Shown here: piece by piece, positions 1 to 7,843 of the stretch
Layout: the number at the start of each line of letters is the position of its first letter
How positions within the stretch are numbered: the first letter of the stretch is position 1
Notes under the pieces: generated by a model
What the model was told of the DNA's origin: nothing
Database searches by the model: none
The model's input: only the letters and a program-made list of their open reading frames with translations
From: a virus
IMG/VR virus record: IMGVR_UViG_3300047323_000304
Location: 62,001-126,000 of that record
Length of the DNA: 64,000 nucleotides
Reading direction: 5' to 3' (one strand)
Program-made: the position numbers and the translations under genes

Positions 1-1
1 T

Positions 2-79
2 GAGTTTACTGAAGATAACTTAGATAGATTTTTAAATGAATATTATAAAACTCATAGAAAAGGAGGGATTTATGAATGA
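2..79 (+). CDS. 3' end of an unidentified gene
   Basis: Only the last 25 codons lie in the window, ending in FLNEYYKTHRKGGIYE and a TGA stop. The stop overlaps the ATG of the next gene (ATGA), and the next gene's AGGAGGG ribosome site lies inside this reading frame, so the two are translationally coupled. Too little is present to name a function. Confidence 0.6.
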   Translation, partial: EFTEDNLDRFLNEYYKTHRKGGIYE

Positions 80-1113
80 CATTGAGAAGTAAATTAGAAG
101 AAGTAAGAAAAGGATTTAAAAATATGGGATTAACTTTAATTGCTGATGAATATATAAATAATACTCAAAAGCTCTTATGTATTGATAAAGATGGTTATAA
201 GTTAATATGTACAACAGTGAATTTAAATAGAAATACATATCCTTCACCATTTACTAGTAGCAATCCATATGTAATAAATAATATAAATAATTATTTAAAA
301 TTATCTGGCAGAAACAAAGTTGTAAAATTACTCAGTGCGAATTATGCAAATGTAAATTCTAAATTGAAATTTATTTGTTTAATAGATGGCTATGAATTTG
401 AAGCTACATGGAGAAGTTTTTATTATCAAAATAATGGATGCCCTAAATGTGGAACTACCCTAAAATTTACATTAGAATCAATAAAAAATGATATCAAAAA
501 TATTAATTCACATATAAAAATTATATCAAATGAATATATAAATTCTGAAACAGATTTAGAGTGTTATTGTACTAAGCATGAGTCAATATTTTATAGTAAA
601 TGGAGAGAACTAAAAAGAGGACATATTGGATGTAAAAAGTGTCAGCATGAAAAATTTAGTGAGAATACATATTTTAGAGGACTTCATCTATGTGGAGAAA
701 AAAGCCCTTCGTGGAAAGGTGGTATATCGCCATTATCTAGTCACTTAAGAGATAAAATAAAACAATGGAAACAAGCCAGTTTAAAAAAATATGATTATAA
801 GTGTGATATAACAGGTAGTAATAAAAACTTGATAATTCATCATTTACATAATTTCAGTGATATATTACGAGAAACAATGGAAATTTTAGAATTGCCAATC
901 TATCAAGAAGTTAATAAATATACTGATGAAGAATTAAAACTAATAGAAGATACATGTTTAGAACTACATTATAAGTATGGATTAGGTGTTTGTTTATGTG
1001 AAGAAATACATAATGAATTTCATAAAATATATGGAAAATATAATAATACAAAAGAACAATATGAGGAATTCAAAAAAGATGAATTAGAAGAAATGGAGGT
1101 AATAATTAAATGA
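76..1113 (+). CDS. HNH homing endonuclease with zinc-ribbon repeats
   Basis: A 345-residue free-standing homing endonuclease, expected to cut intron- or gene-lacking alleles and so spread its own gene. Residues ~45-215 hold two treble-clef-like repeats, each ending in a cysteine pair (CPKCG and CKKC), typical of DNA-recognition modules in these enzymes. The GEKSPSWKGG motif (~231-240) introduces the nuclease domain, followed by a KCDITG strand, the IIHHLHNF histidines and a C-terminal EIHNEFHKIYG, together a His-Asn-His finger. The start is fixed by AGGAGGG eight bases upstream. It overlaps the resolvase gene by ATGA. The family call is firm; the target site is unknown. Confidence 0.85.
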   Translation: MTLRSKLEEVRKGFKNMGLTLIADEYINNTQKLLCIDKDGYKLICTTVNLNRNTYPSPFTSSNPYVINNINNYLKLSGRNKVVKLLSANYANVNSKLKFICLIDGYEFEATWRSFYYQNNGCPKCGTTLKFTLESIKNDIKNINSHIKIISNEYINSETDLECYCTKHESIFYSKWRELKRGHIGCKKCQHEKFSENTYFRGLHLCGEKSPSWKGGISPLSSHLRDKIKQWKQASLKKYDYKCDITGSNKNLIIHHLHNFSDILRETMEILELPIYQEVNKYTDEELKLIEDTCLELHYKYGLGVCLCEEIHNEFHKIYGKYNNTKEQYEEFKKDELEEMEVIIK

Positions 1114-1694
1114 ATAATAATAAACAATTAAAATTAGTATGTGACGACTTTATATCTGTTAATCACTATATGAGTTATAGAGTGACTGGTAGAATTGTAA
1201 TGGCATATAAACCAAAAGAAACAAAAGACTTTGAAAAGAAGTTTGGTAAATATGTTAAAGAAGAAATGGACAAGCAAGGATGGTCTAAACCACCTTTAGG
1301 TAAATTCGTAAACCTTGATACTATATTTTACTTCCCTAGGATTGATATGGATGCACAGAATTATTTTAAATCTATATGTGACATAATGACTAATGTTGCC
1401 ACATATGAAGATGACAATATAGTTATGGAACGTGTAAATAGAATATATTATGATTCTAAGAAACCTAGAATTGAGTTAGTTTTAACCTTATCAGAATATG
1501 TTGGTATATTTGATAACGATAATGACTACGAAGAATTTAAATCTAAGTGTGATAATTGCTCTAGATTTAAAGAAGGAAAATGTAGTATACATAAAAAAGC
1601 TTTAGAATCAAGAATACAAGATGAAATTGTATTTATTGATAATAAATGGAACTGTGAGAAATTCACTGAAAAGAAGGTGAAGAAATCTAAATAA
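1110..1694 (+). CDS. rusA: RusA-type Holliday junction resolvase with Cys-rich tail
   Basis: A 194-residue RusA-family nuclease that would resolve Holliday junctions and branched replication intermediates. The hallmark pattern is visible at ~88-115: IDMDAQNYFKSICDIMTN followed by YEDDNIV, giving the acidic metal-binding residues, and an I-E-L-V-L strand after it. RusA proteins are usually about 120-140 residues; here an extra ~55 residues follow, with four cysteines (CDNCSRFKEGKC plus a later WNCEKF) that could bind a metal. A GGAGGT site lies in the end of the upstream endonuclease gene, so translation is coupled. Confidence 0.85.
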   Translation: MNNNKQLKLVCDDFISVNHYMSYRVTGRIVMAYKPKETKDFEKKFGKYVKEEMDKQGWSKPPLGKFVNLDTIFYFPRIDMDAQNYFKSICDIMTNVATYEDDNIVMERVNRIYYDSKKPRIELVLTLSEYVGIFDNDNDYEEFKSKCDNCSRFKEGKCSIHKKALESRIQDEIVFIDNKWNCEKFTEKKVKKSK

Positions 1695-1751
1695 TAGATG
1701 AGATCAATAAAAATAAAATAAATTAAAACAACTTAGAAAGGATGCGATTTA

Positions 1752-2768
1752 ATGTCAAGAAAAACATTTAGAAAAGTGATTACTTCAGACGAATATATAG
1801 AGCAAATAAATCCTAAAAATAAAAAACTTATGGAGAGATTTTTAAAAAATAAGAATGCAAAATGTAGTGATTTAACAATTAAAAATTACAAAAGTGATTT
1901 AAATATATTCTTTTGTTATAACCTAGTAAATAATGATAACAAACATTTTATAGACTTAAAGAAAATAGAATTATCAGAGTTTTTCGATTATGGATTACTA
2001 GATTTAAAATGGAGTGGAAATAGATATTCAAGAATGAGGAGTTTAATTTCAAGTTTTTCCGATTTTATAATTGATTTTCTGGACGAAGAATTCCCTGAAT
2101 TTAAAAATCTTGTAAATAAAGCTGTATCAAAAGTACCTAAAGTTCCAGTAAGAAAGAAAACTATTATAACTCCTGAACAAGTGTATGCATTAAAAGATAA
2201 ATTAATATCAGAAGGAAAAATACAACAAGCAACATTTTTAATGATTTTAGCAAGTTCAGGCTCAAGGGTGAGTGAAAGTTTGCGTATAGATGTGAATTTA
2301 ATTGATGAAAATGTAACTGCATTTGGAGATTTGTTTTTAGAAACTACAGAAGAGATTAAAACCAAAGGACATGGGAAAACTGGTTATATGATGACTAGAT
2401 TCTTAATAAAAGATGTATTTTTGCCTATGTACAAACAATGGATACCTATAAGAGAAGAAGTCTTAAAGAAAAATAATAAAGAACATAATTCAATGTTTAT
2501 AAAAAGTAATGGAGACCCTATTACTGTAGCTGGTGTTAATGGTTGGATTAAAAGTTGGGAAAAGTTTTTAGGTGTCAATGCATACGCACATATGTTCAGA
2601 CATTTTGTGGTTTCAGATCTTACGAGAAAAGGGTGTAGTTCCGATTTTGTGGTTGCAGTTATGAAATGGAAGACGGCATCAATGTATTCCGTTTACAATG
2701 ATATTGAAGATAAGGATAGAACATGGAAAGAAGTTGATAAATTAAAAGATGTATTTAAGACTGAATAA
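1752..2768 (+). CDS. tyrosine recombinase (integrase/XerC-like)
   Basis: A 338-residue site-specific recombinase. The N-terminal ~130 residues form a SAM-like core-binding domain. The catalytic domain shows the expected series: first arginine in SSGSRVSESLRI (~174-185), then HMFRH (~281-285) giving His-x-x-Arg, a K-W position in MKWKT, and the nucleophilic tyrosine in MYSVYNDI near the C-terminus. Such enzymes integrate or excise phage DNA, resolve multimers, or circularise genomes. It ends just before a non-coding stretch full of inverted repeats, the usual place for an attachment site. The ribosome site is GAAAGGATG. Confidence 0.88.
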   Translation: MSRKTFRKVITSDEYIEQINPKNKKLMERFLKNKNAKCSDLTIKNYKSDLNIFFCYNLVNNDNKHFIDLKKIELSEFFDYGLLDLKWSGNRYSRMRSLISSFSDFIIDFLDEEFPEFKNLVNKAVSKVPKVPVRKKTIITPEQVYALKDKLISEGKIQQATFLMILASSGSRVSESLRIDVNLIDENVTAFGDLFLETTEEIKTKGHGKTGYMMTRFLIKDVFLPMYKQWIPIREEVLKKNNKEHNSMFIKSNGDPITVAGVNGWIKSWEKFLGVNAYAHMFRHFVVSDLTRKGCSSDFVVAVMKWKTASMYSVYNDIEDKDRTWKEVDKLKDVFKTE

Positions 2769-2770
2769 AA

Positions 2771-2800
2771 TTGACTTTTTATCAACTTATATTGTATATT
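2771..2800 (+). promoter_or_regulatory. candidate rightward promoter
   Basis: TTGACT starts immediately after the recombinase stop and is followed 18 bases later by TATATT. It would drive the two small membrane protein genes downstream. The -10 box is embedded in an 11-bp inverted repeat that resembles an operator. Confidence 0.45.
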
Positions 2801-2827
2801 ATTCACTATTTTTTGCATAATATACAA
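2792..2827. repeat. 11-bp inverted repeat, shared 33-bp regulatory element (copy 1)
   Basis: TTGTATATTAT and ATAATATACAA form perfect arms around a 14-base spacer. Bases 2795-2827 match 30 of 33 positions of a stretch on the opposite strand at 12426-12458. In both places the element starts at a -10-like box and sits upstream of a gene, which suggests an operator or shared promoter element. Confidence 0.6.
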
Positions 2828-2838
2828 CCTAAAAACCC

Positions 2839-2899
2839 AATCTCATAGTCCAAGTATTCCGTCCAATAATAAAACCTATCCTAAAAAGACTATGAGATT
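2839..2899. repeat. 12-bp inverted repeat next to the recombinase gene
   Basis: AATCTCATAGTC and GACTATGAGATT are perfect inverted arms separated by 37 bases. There is no T-run, so it is not a standard terminator. Being just downstream of a tyrosine recombinase gene, it could be part of an attachment or resolution site, or a structured RNA. Confidence 0.5.
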
Positions 2900-2939
2900 A
2901 ATCCATGAACAGATAATTAAATAAATATAAAGGTAAAAT

Positions 2940-3003
2940 ATTGTAGAACAATTACTATCCTAAATAACCAAACTAATATTCAGTATAATAACCATTCTAC
3001 AAT
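2940..3003. repeat. 9-bp inverted repeat upstream of small membrane gene
   Basis: ATTGTAGAA and TTCTACAAT are perfect inverted arms 46 bases apart. This is the third inverted repeat in the 310-bp gene-free stretch between 2769 and 3078. No open reading frame or tRNA was seen there. Confidence 0.4.
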
Positions 3004-3078
3004 TATTATTATGTCTTAAATATCAAAAAAATATGCATAGTTAAAATACTTAAAATTAAAAGAAAGGATGTGCTTTAA

Positions 3079-3285
3079 ATGAATGATTCAACAAGTAAAA
3101 TGATAGAAATGTTACAAGACCAAATAGGAAAAAGAGATGAGGTAATCAAGTCATTAAAGAGAGAAAATGAAGTGCAATCCATTGTAATTAAATCTAACAA
3201 GAAAAAATATAAAGGAATTATATTTGTATTATCTATCTTGACTTTAATATCTTCCGCAATAACTATATATAATATATTACTTTAG
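3079..3285 (+). CDS. small coiled-coil membrane protein
   Basis: A 68-residue protein with a charged heptad-like N-terminal half (~5-45) and one C-terminal membrane helix (GIIFVLSILTLISSAITIYN), probably tail-anchored. Its position directly before a holin-like gene suggests a lysis or membrane role, possibly a spanin- or antiholin-like partner, but this is inference from context only. The ribosome site is GAAAGGATG. Confidence 0.65.
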   Translation: MNDSTSKMIEMLQDQIGKRDEVIKSLKRENEVQSIVIKSNKKKYKGIIFVLSILTLISSAITIYNILL

Positions 3286-3355
3286 ATTTTAATTATAAAA
3301 ATTATGAAAGGACAGTGATTATCAAAAATATAAACAAGCGAAAGGAGTTTTTATT

Positions 3356-3670
3356 ATGCCAATATCTACTATGACCGAAGTAATTACAAATTTAGGATTC
3401 CCAATAGGATTAGTATTAATATTCTTAGTATTAATGGTAAGATATATAAATAAAAAAGATAAACTTACAAGAGAAGATACCAAGGAGCAAATAGGTATTT
3501 TAAGACAAGAAAATAAAGAAGATAAAGATATATTTAATAAAACTGTATGTTCTTTTAACAAAGCAATATCTGAATTTCAAGCAGTGAATAATAATATGTC
3601 ATCTATAGAGTGTAAGCTGAATACTATTGAGCAAGACATAACAGTAATTAAAACAAAAATGGACAAATAA
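3356..3670 (+). CDS. BhlA/UviB-family holin-like protein
   Basis: A 104-residue protein with one N-terminal membrane helix (GFPIGLVLIFLVLMVRYI, ~14-31), a basic stretch KKDK after it, and a long charged coiled-coil tail. This layout matches the BhlA/UviB holin-like family of Firmicutes phages and clostridial bacteriocin loci, whose members permeabilise the membrane at lysis or bacteriocin release. GAAAGGAG lies nine bases before the ATG. No endolysin gene is in the window. Assignment rests on topology, so it is moderately secure. Confidence 0.7.
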   Translation: MPISTMTEVITNLGFPIGLVLIFLVLMVRYINKKDKLTREDTKEQIGILRQENKEDKDIFNKTVCSFNKAISEFQAVNNNMSSIECKLNTIEQDITVIKTKMDK

Positions 3671-3700
3671 AAAGAATAGTTAATTTTCATAACTACTCTT
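3663..3700 (-). terminator. terminator of the small RNA
   Basis: On the minus strand AAGAGTAGTTA pairs with TAACTATTCTT (one G-U pair) around a seven-base loop, followed by a T-run. On the plus strand the same hairpin has an A-C mismatch and a poorer T-run, so it is better suited to leftward transcripts, though it could weakly end the holin transcript. Confidence 0.6.
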
Positions 3701-3759
3701 TAAGTACCATCAAGAAATAAATAGTTACATATGGTAAAACAATACTGTTTATCTCTTAT
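3663..3759 (-). ncRNA. candidate ~95-nt small RNA with own promoter and terminator
   Basis: A leftward TTGACA/TATAAT pair (16-base spacer) lies just beyond the bidirectional terminator, and about 60 bases after its expected start is an 11-bp hairpin followed by TTTTATTTG. Between them no peptide longer than five codons is encoded. The RNA would end inside the last bases of the holin-like gene. No homology can be claimed. Confidence 0.5.
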
Positions 3760-3764
3760 CTATA

Positions 3765-3792
3765 ATTATACACTTTTAAAAATATATGTCAA
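3765..3792 (-). promoter_or_regulatory. leftward promoter for the small RNA
   Basis: TTGACA, a 16-base spacer and a perfect TATAAT. It lies between the bidirectional terminator and the holin-like gene and points toward the latter. Confidence 0.55.
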
Positions 3793-3797
3793 TACTT

Positions 3798-3865
3798 AAA
3801 TGAGGGACTATTAATAAATTTATTACACTATAATGTGTTTTATTTTTATTAATAGTCCCTCATTT
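3798..3865. terminator. bidirectional intrinsic terminator between convergent gene blocks
   Basis: A perfect 21-bp stem (arms AAATGAGGGACTATTAATAA and complement) encloses a 26-base loop and has an A-run on the left and a T-run on the right. It separates the rightward lysis-like genes from the leftward nucleotide-metabolism genes and can end transcription from both sides. Confidence 0.9.
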
Positions 3866-3873
3866 TTTCGATT

Positions 3874-4050
3874 TTATTTTTCTAGTAATTCAATTAATTT
3901 CTTATGACATATATCAAATGCTTGCCTTTCTCCTAAATCTACAAGATCATTTGGGTGTTTGTTATAAGATTCATTAGATTTATTTCTTAATTGTTCAATT
4001 TCATCTAATAAATCCCATAAATCACTTCTTAACTGTTGGTAATCATCCAT
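3874..4050 (-). CDS. small hypothetical protein downstream of folA
   Basis: A 58-residue helical, charged protein (MDDYQQLRSDLWDLLDEIEQ... ending LIELLEK). GGAGAT precedes the ATG at good spacing, and the gene ends just before the terminator, as the last gene of the thyA-folA transcript. It has no cysteines, signal or membrane segment. Function unknown. Confidence 0.6.
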   Translation of the reverse strand: MDDYQQLRSDLWDLLDEIEQLRNKSNESYNKHPNDLVDLGERQAFDICHKKLIELLEK

Positions 4051-4108
4051 AAATTAATCTCCTTTATATTTTATTAATAATTGTTAAACTTATCCTTTTA
4101 CAAAGACT

Positions 4109-4603
4109 TTATTTTTTAACTAGATCCATAAATTCATATTTTCCATAATCTGATTCTAATATTTGACTCCAGTAATCAATATCCCATTCATCTGTATTAA
4201 ATTTAAAATGTGTATCGGCTTCATATTCTTTGAAATTGACAGTTAAATATATCTTTTTGCAATGTGGTAAAAATTGTTGATATATGAATCCTCCACCTAT
4301 AACAAATACTTCTTCTTCAGAATCTTTATACTCATCAATTAATTCCTCTAAGTTATCTTTAAATATTAATGATTGTGTAGGACTAAATGTTTGAATTGTA
4401 TTCGAATTAGTTGTAAGAACTATATTATGCCTATTTGGCAAAGCACCATTCGGTAATGATTCAAAAGTCTTTCTACCCATAATGATTTTATGTCCTGTAG
4501 TCAATTCTTTAAATCGCCTCATATCTTCTTTAATATGAAATAGTAATTTATTATTATATCCTATTCCACCATTTATATCACTTGCTACTATTATTGATAA
4601 CAT
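4109..4603 (-). CDS. folA: dihydrofolate reductase
   Basis: A 164-residue enzyme reducing dihydrofolate to tetrahydrofolate with NADPH, needed to recycle the cofactor oxidised by thymidylate synthase. Visible family features are the N-terminal SIIVASDINGGIGYNNKLLF strand-loop, the substrate-binding helix EDMRRFKELTTG, the cofactor motif KIIMGRKTFESLP and VFVIGGGFIYQQFL. Its length is normal. Its ATG overlaps the thyA stop (TAATG), so the two are co-translated, a common phage pairing. Confidence 0.97.
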   Translation of the reverse strand: MLSIIVASDINGGIGYNNKLLFHIKEDMRRFKELTTGHKIIMGRKTFESLPNGALPNRHNIVLTTNSNTIQTFSPTQSLIFKDNLEELIDEYKDSEEEVFVIGGGFIYQQFLPHCKKIYLTVNFKEYEADTHFKFNTDEWDIDYWSQILESDYGKYEFMDLVKK

Positions 4604-5484
4604 TAAACACTTACCTCCATTTGTAATTTTCCCATATGTTTATAATCTTCTAGTTCGATATCATCTATGGTAAAGTCATAAAAATCTTTTATATTAGAAT
4701 TTAGTTTTAATTTTGGATTAGAAGAACATATATCCTGTATCTTATTATAATCTTCATGTGTAATATTTTTATGGAATTCTTTGAAAGTATCATAATTATA
4801 AATTGAATGAACTAATTTATCGTATCTGTCCAATTGTTCTTTCATTGCATCAAAATGATTTTCATATATATGAGCATTATTTATAATATGAGTTAATCTT
4901 CCTACTTTTAATCCAGTAGCTTGAGCAATCAAATGTGTTAAAACTGCATATTGAGTTGTATTGAATGGAACTCCTAATCCTACATCCCCAGAACGTTGAA
5001 CTAGCATACAATTTAATTCACCATCAGTAACATCCCACATACTAAGAAAGCAACAAGGTGCTAAATTCATTTCAGGTAAGTCTTGCCAATTCCAAAGATT
5101 AATCATCATTCTTCTATCTTGAGGATTTTCTTTAAGCATTTTAATTAAGTTATCAATTTGATGATATTGTTTTACCTGATATCCATAAGCCTTGCCAATT
5201 GTACCATCTTCTCCTTCCCATTCGTTCCAAACATTACAACCAACATCTTTTAAATCTTGCACTACATTAGATTGTTTTTGCATGATCCATAATATTTCTT
5301 TAACTGCCGTTTTAAAAAATACTTGCTTGGTTTTTAAAATTGGGAATTCTCTTTGTAAATCTACTGTTATAGATTGATGTGATAATTTTTTAGTTGGCAT
5401 ACCTGTTCTATTATTATCATAATAACCTACATCCATTATATTTCTAACTAAATTCATATATTGTAATTCATAATTGCTTATCAT
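4603..5484 (-). CDS. thyA: thymidylate synthase
   Basis: A 293-residue folate-dependent enzyme converting dUMP to dTMP. The catalytic cysteine lies in [13 protein letters not shown] (~165-177), followed by the conserved [18 protein letters not shown] segment and the C-terminal H-x-Y-x-N-H motif in NAHIYENH. The N-terminus carries the RTGMPTK loop. The length fits the family. It heads a thyA-folA unit and works with the dUTPase and ribonucleotide reductase genes of this window to supply dTTP. Confidence 0.97.
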   Translation of the reverse strand: MISNYELQYMNLVRNIMDVGYYDNNRTGMPTKKLSHQSITVDLQREFPILKTKQVFFKTAVKEILWIMQKQSNVVQDLKDVGCNVWNEWEGEDGTIGKAYGYQVKQYHQIDNLIKMLKENPQDRRMMINLWNWQDLPEMNLAPCCFLSMWDVTDGELNCMLVQRSGDVGLGVPFNTTQYAVLTHLIAQATGLKVGRLTHIINNAHIYENHFDAMKEQLDRYDKLVHSIYNYDTFKEFHKNITHEDYNKIQDICSSNPKLKLNSNIKDFYDFTIDDIELEDYKHMGKLQMEVSV

Positions 5485-5513
5485 ATTTTCATTCTCCTTA
5501 TATCCTTTTTATT

Positions 5514-5873
5514 TTATCTTATACTAAATTTTTGTCCAGCAAATTCAAAATCACTTTCTACATTTTTATAAGCTTCAATATAACTATCCATTATTTTATC
5601 ATTATTTAAAAAATCTATATATTCATCAGATGAATTATTATTTATAAATTCTTTTTTATCAGTTTGATTATCTATCATATTATGTAATTCATTTTTGTCA
5701 TTTATTAATTGTTCCTTTTCTATTTGCAATTGCTTATTATCAGCTTTTAGACATATATTTTCCATTCTAAGCTTATTTAATTCTTGTAACATATCCATAA
5801 ATGTTGGTTTTCCACCTTTTGATTGTAGTTCGTCCACTTCTTCTGCCTTTTCTATTTCACATACATTACTCAT
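5514..5873 (-). CDS. coiled-coil hypothetical protein
   Basis: A 119-residue acidic protein with a predicted coiled coil at ~30-70 (LQELNKLRMENICLKADNKQ with leucines in heptads) and an acidic C-terminus ending FAGQKFSIR. It is the first gene after a perfect promoter and lies just upstream of thyA. Nothing in it indicates a catalytic role; a scaffold or regulator of the unit is possible. Confidence 0.65.
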   Translation of the reverse strand: MSNVCEIEKAEEVDELQSKGGKPTFMDMLQELNKLRMENICLKADNKQLQIEKEQLINDKNELHNMIDNQTDKKEFINNNSSDEYIDFLNNDKIMDSYIEAYKNVESDFEFAGQKFSIR

Positions 5874-5926
5874 TTAAATTCTCTCCCTCATATTTATATT
5901 TTGTTTCCCTTGATTACCATAATTTT

Positions 5927-5955
5927 ATTATAGAACATACGTTTTATAGTGTCAA
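5927..5955 (-). promoter_or_regulatory. sigma70-type promoter upstream of the thyA-folA unit
   Basis: A consensus TTGACA and TATAAT separated by exactly 17 bases. The A-rich motif AAATTAAAAAGAATAC lies directly before the -35. It drives the coiled-coil gene, thyA, folA and the 58-residue gene up to the terminator. Confidence 0.85.
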
Positions 5956-5973
5956 GTATTCTTTTTAATTTAT

Positions 5974-6237
5974 TTATGATTCACTATTTTTTCTATTTGA
6001 ATAACAATTTCTATCTTTTAATAAGCAATACTTATTTCTATAAAGGAAACTACATTTAGTTGGTTGTTGATTACATTTTACGAATCCATATTTTATAGTA
6101 GTAAAAAAATTAACTATGGGATTTCTTATACATCTATACCATAAATTGCTTACTGATGGACATTCTTTATCACACTTATAACAATAATCAAAATCATCGT
6201 GATGTTTGCAAAATACATGATTAAATTTTTGATTCAT
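5974..6237 (-). CDS. small Cys/His-rich protein
   Basis: An 87-residue protein with ten cysteines and several histidines arranged in two clusters (FCKHHDDFDYCYKCDKEC and later CNQQPTKCSFLYRNKYC), suggesting two bound zinc ions. AGGAGGT precedes the ATG. The N-terminal cysteine cluster is reminiscent of the one at the start of the dUTPase in this window. Function unknown. Confidence 0.6.
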   Translation of the reverse strand: MNQKFNHVFCKHHDDFDYCYKCDKECPSVSNLWYRCIRNPIVNFFTTIKYGFVKCNQQPTKCSFLYRNKYCLLKDRNCYSNRKNSES

Positions 6238-6299
6238 AATTTTACCTCCTAATAATGTTTTAAAATTTAAGATTTATTAACTTTTTATCTTTATTTCAT

Positions 6300-6377
6300 C
6301 TATTTGCATCCATTGAAGAATGCTAATATTATTGCAAGAATTAATATATATCCTACTATTATGGCACTCAGAACCAT
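6300..6377 (-). CDS. 25-residue membrane peptide
   Basis: A tiny open frame, MVLSAIIVGYILILAIILAF plus FNGCK, that is almost entirely one hydrophobic helix. A GAGGTGG site lies at normal spacing. It sits between the ligase and the Cys-rich gene in the same operon. Real translation is plausible but unproven. Confidence 0.4.
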   Translation of the reverse strand: MVLSAIIVGYILILAIILAFFNGCK

Positions 6378-6413
6378 AGACACCACCTCTTTTCTTAGTA
6401 AGATTTTTATATG

Positions 6414-7694
6414 TCAATTATAACTCACTTCCTTTCCTTCTTCTCTAATACAAACAAATGTAGGAAATTGTAATGATATTAATTTAGTTTTCTTATCCAT
6501 AGTTTCTTCTTTGTATTTAACTTCTAAAATTCTATCTATGTATTTATCACGATTTGTCCAATATTCTTGACGTTGTTCATCAGTGTATCCTGAACCAACA
6601 TTAACTTTATTTCCTTTGTAGTCTATTATGAAACTACCCAATACTCCTTTATATTTCCCATCACCCTCCTCGTATCCAATGATACTACAATCGGCAGTCA
6701 TAAATTTTTTAATCTTGAGAATACCATTATGCCTCTTATTTTTCCATTCACAATCTTTTATAGCCATTAAGCCTTCTTTATCTTCTGAAGTTGCTATTTC
6801 TAGGTATTCTGCAATTACATCAATGTTATCACCTTCATAATATATTTTAGGAATATCTAAATTTATCAATCCTTTTTCTAATGCTTCTTGTTTTAATTGT
6901 TTTAATAACTTAAGTCTTTCTTTATATTTTAATTTACTTTTTCCTTGATAAAATTCTTCTATCGGTATTAAATCAAATACTATGAAATCAATCATTGTTT
7001 TATCTTCTGCATCTGAATTTACTATTGAAGTAGTTAATCTAAAGTTCTCACCATTTGATAGATTATCTATATTTTTTCTAACTAATTCACCATTAAAATA
7101 ATATCCTTTGAAACTTAATTGTTCTAGTTGTTGAAGTATATGACCTAGATTTGATAATTCTTTGCCTTGTCTACTAAGCATAATTCCATTTACATCAGAA
7201 CAATTTATACCATTTAATTTATCTTCTAAACAAAACCAAGTACCTTGTTTTAATGGATATTTATGAATTGGATATGCTTGTTGAATATTAAATTCTGGTA
7301 TTAACCCTTTTATAGCTTTATTTATACTTTTTCCAGATATATTACACCTCAAGTCTTTGGTAAGTACATTGATCCATAACTCTTGTTCTTCATAAGATCT
7401 AATGCTCAAAAATATCAATACTCTGTTTCTAAGCACATCATTGATATTGCTTTCTGATAACTTATTCAACATATCAAATCCATTAGTCCAAGTTTTATCG
7501 TTATTGATTATAAAATCATGTAATAAGTTTCTTAATTTATTTTCACTAAATCCATATTGCAAATTATCGTCATATGTATATTTAAGGATATCTGTAAAAA
7601 CTTTATTATCAGCATTCTTTTTAATTATTGTTATCTTATCATTAGTTGATGATGTACCTCTTAAATCTTCAATTATTTTTATTACATTTTCCAT
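6414..7694 (-). CDS. ATP-dependent DNA ligase
   Basis: A 426-residue nick-sealing ligase for replication and repair. Nucleotidyltransferase motifs are visible in order: motif I as CLEDKLNGINC (~154-164) with the AMP-accepting lysine and an unusual KLNG in place of KxDG; motif III as YFNGELV; motif IIIa around DFIVFDLIP; motif IV as EGLMAIKD; motif V as ILKIKKF. An OB-fold tail follows (SIIGYEEGDGKYKGVLGSF). The N-terminal ~130 residues look like a DNA-binding region. AAAGGAG precedes the ATG. Length is typical of phage ligases. Confidence 0.9.
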   Translation of the reverse strand: MENVIKIIEDLRGTSSTNDKITIIKKNADNKVFTDILKYTYDDNLQYGFSENKLRNLLHDFIINNDKTWTNGFDMLNKLSESNINDVLRNRVLIFLSIRSYEEQELWINVLTKDLRCNISGKSINKAIKGLIPEFNIQQAYPIHKYPLKQGTWFCLEDKLNGINCSDVNGIMLSRQGKELSNLGHILQQLEQLSFKGYYFNGELVRKNIDNLSNGENFRLTTSIVNSDAEDKTMIDFIVFDLIPIEEFYQGKSKLKYKERLKLLKQLKQEALEKGLINLDIPKIYYEGDNIDVIAEYLEIATSEDKEGLMAIKDCEWKNKRHNGILKIKKFMTADCSIIGYEEGDGKYKGVLGSFIIDYKGNKVNVGSGYTDEQRQEYWTNRDKYIDRILEVKYKEETMDKKTKLISLQFPTFVCIREEGKEVSYN

Positions 7695-7794
7695 TCTTCA
7701 TATCTCCTTTATTACTTATATTGTTTTTAATTTATTTACTATGTATATTTGTAATGGTTGTCCTATTCAGTATGACTTCTTCCTTACATCTATA

Positions 7795-7823
7795 ATATTA
7801 CTACTTTTGGATTGATATGTCAA
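7795..7823 (-). promoter_or_regulatory. promoter for the ligase gene
   Basis: TTGACA, 17-base spacer, TAATAT. The A-rich motif precedes it and overlaps the end of the methyltransferase gene. The leader to the ligase ATG is about 100 bases. Confidence 0.75.
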
Positions 7824-7843
7824 TAATATTATCTTTAATTTAT

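Noticed and set aside
7402-7815. Rightward open frame of 137 codons at the ligase 5' end
   Set aside because: Antisense to the ligase N-terminus and promoter, no ribosome site, hydrophobic low-complexity translation.
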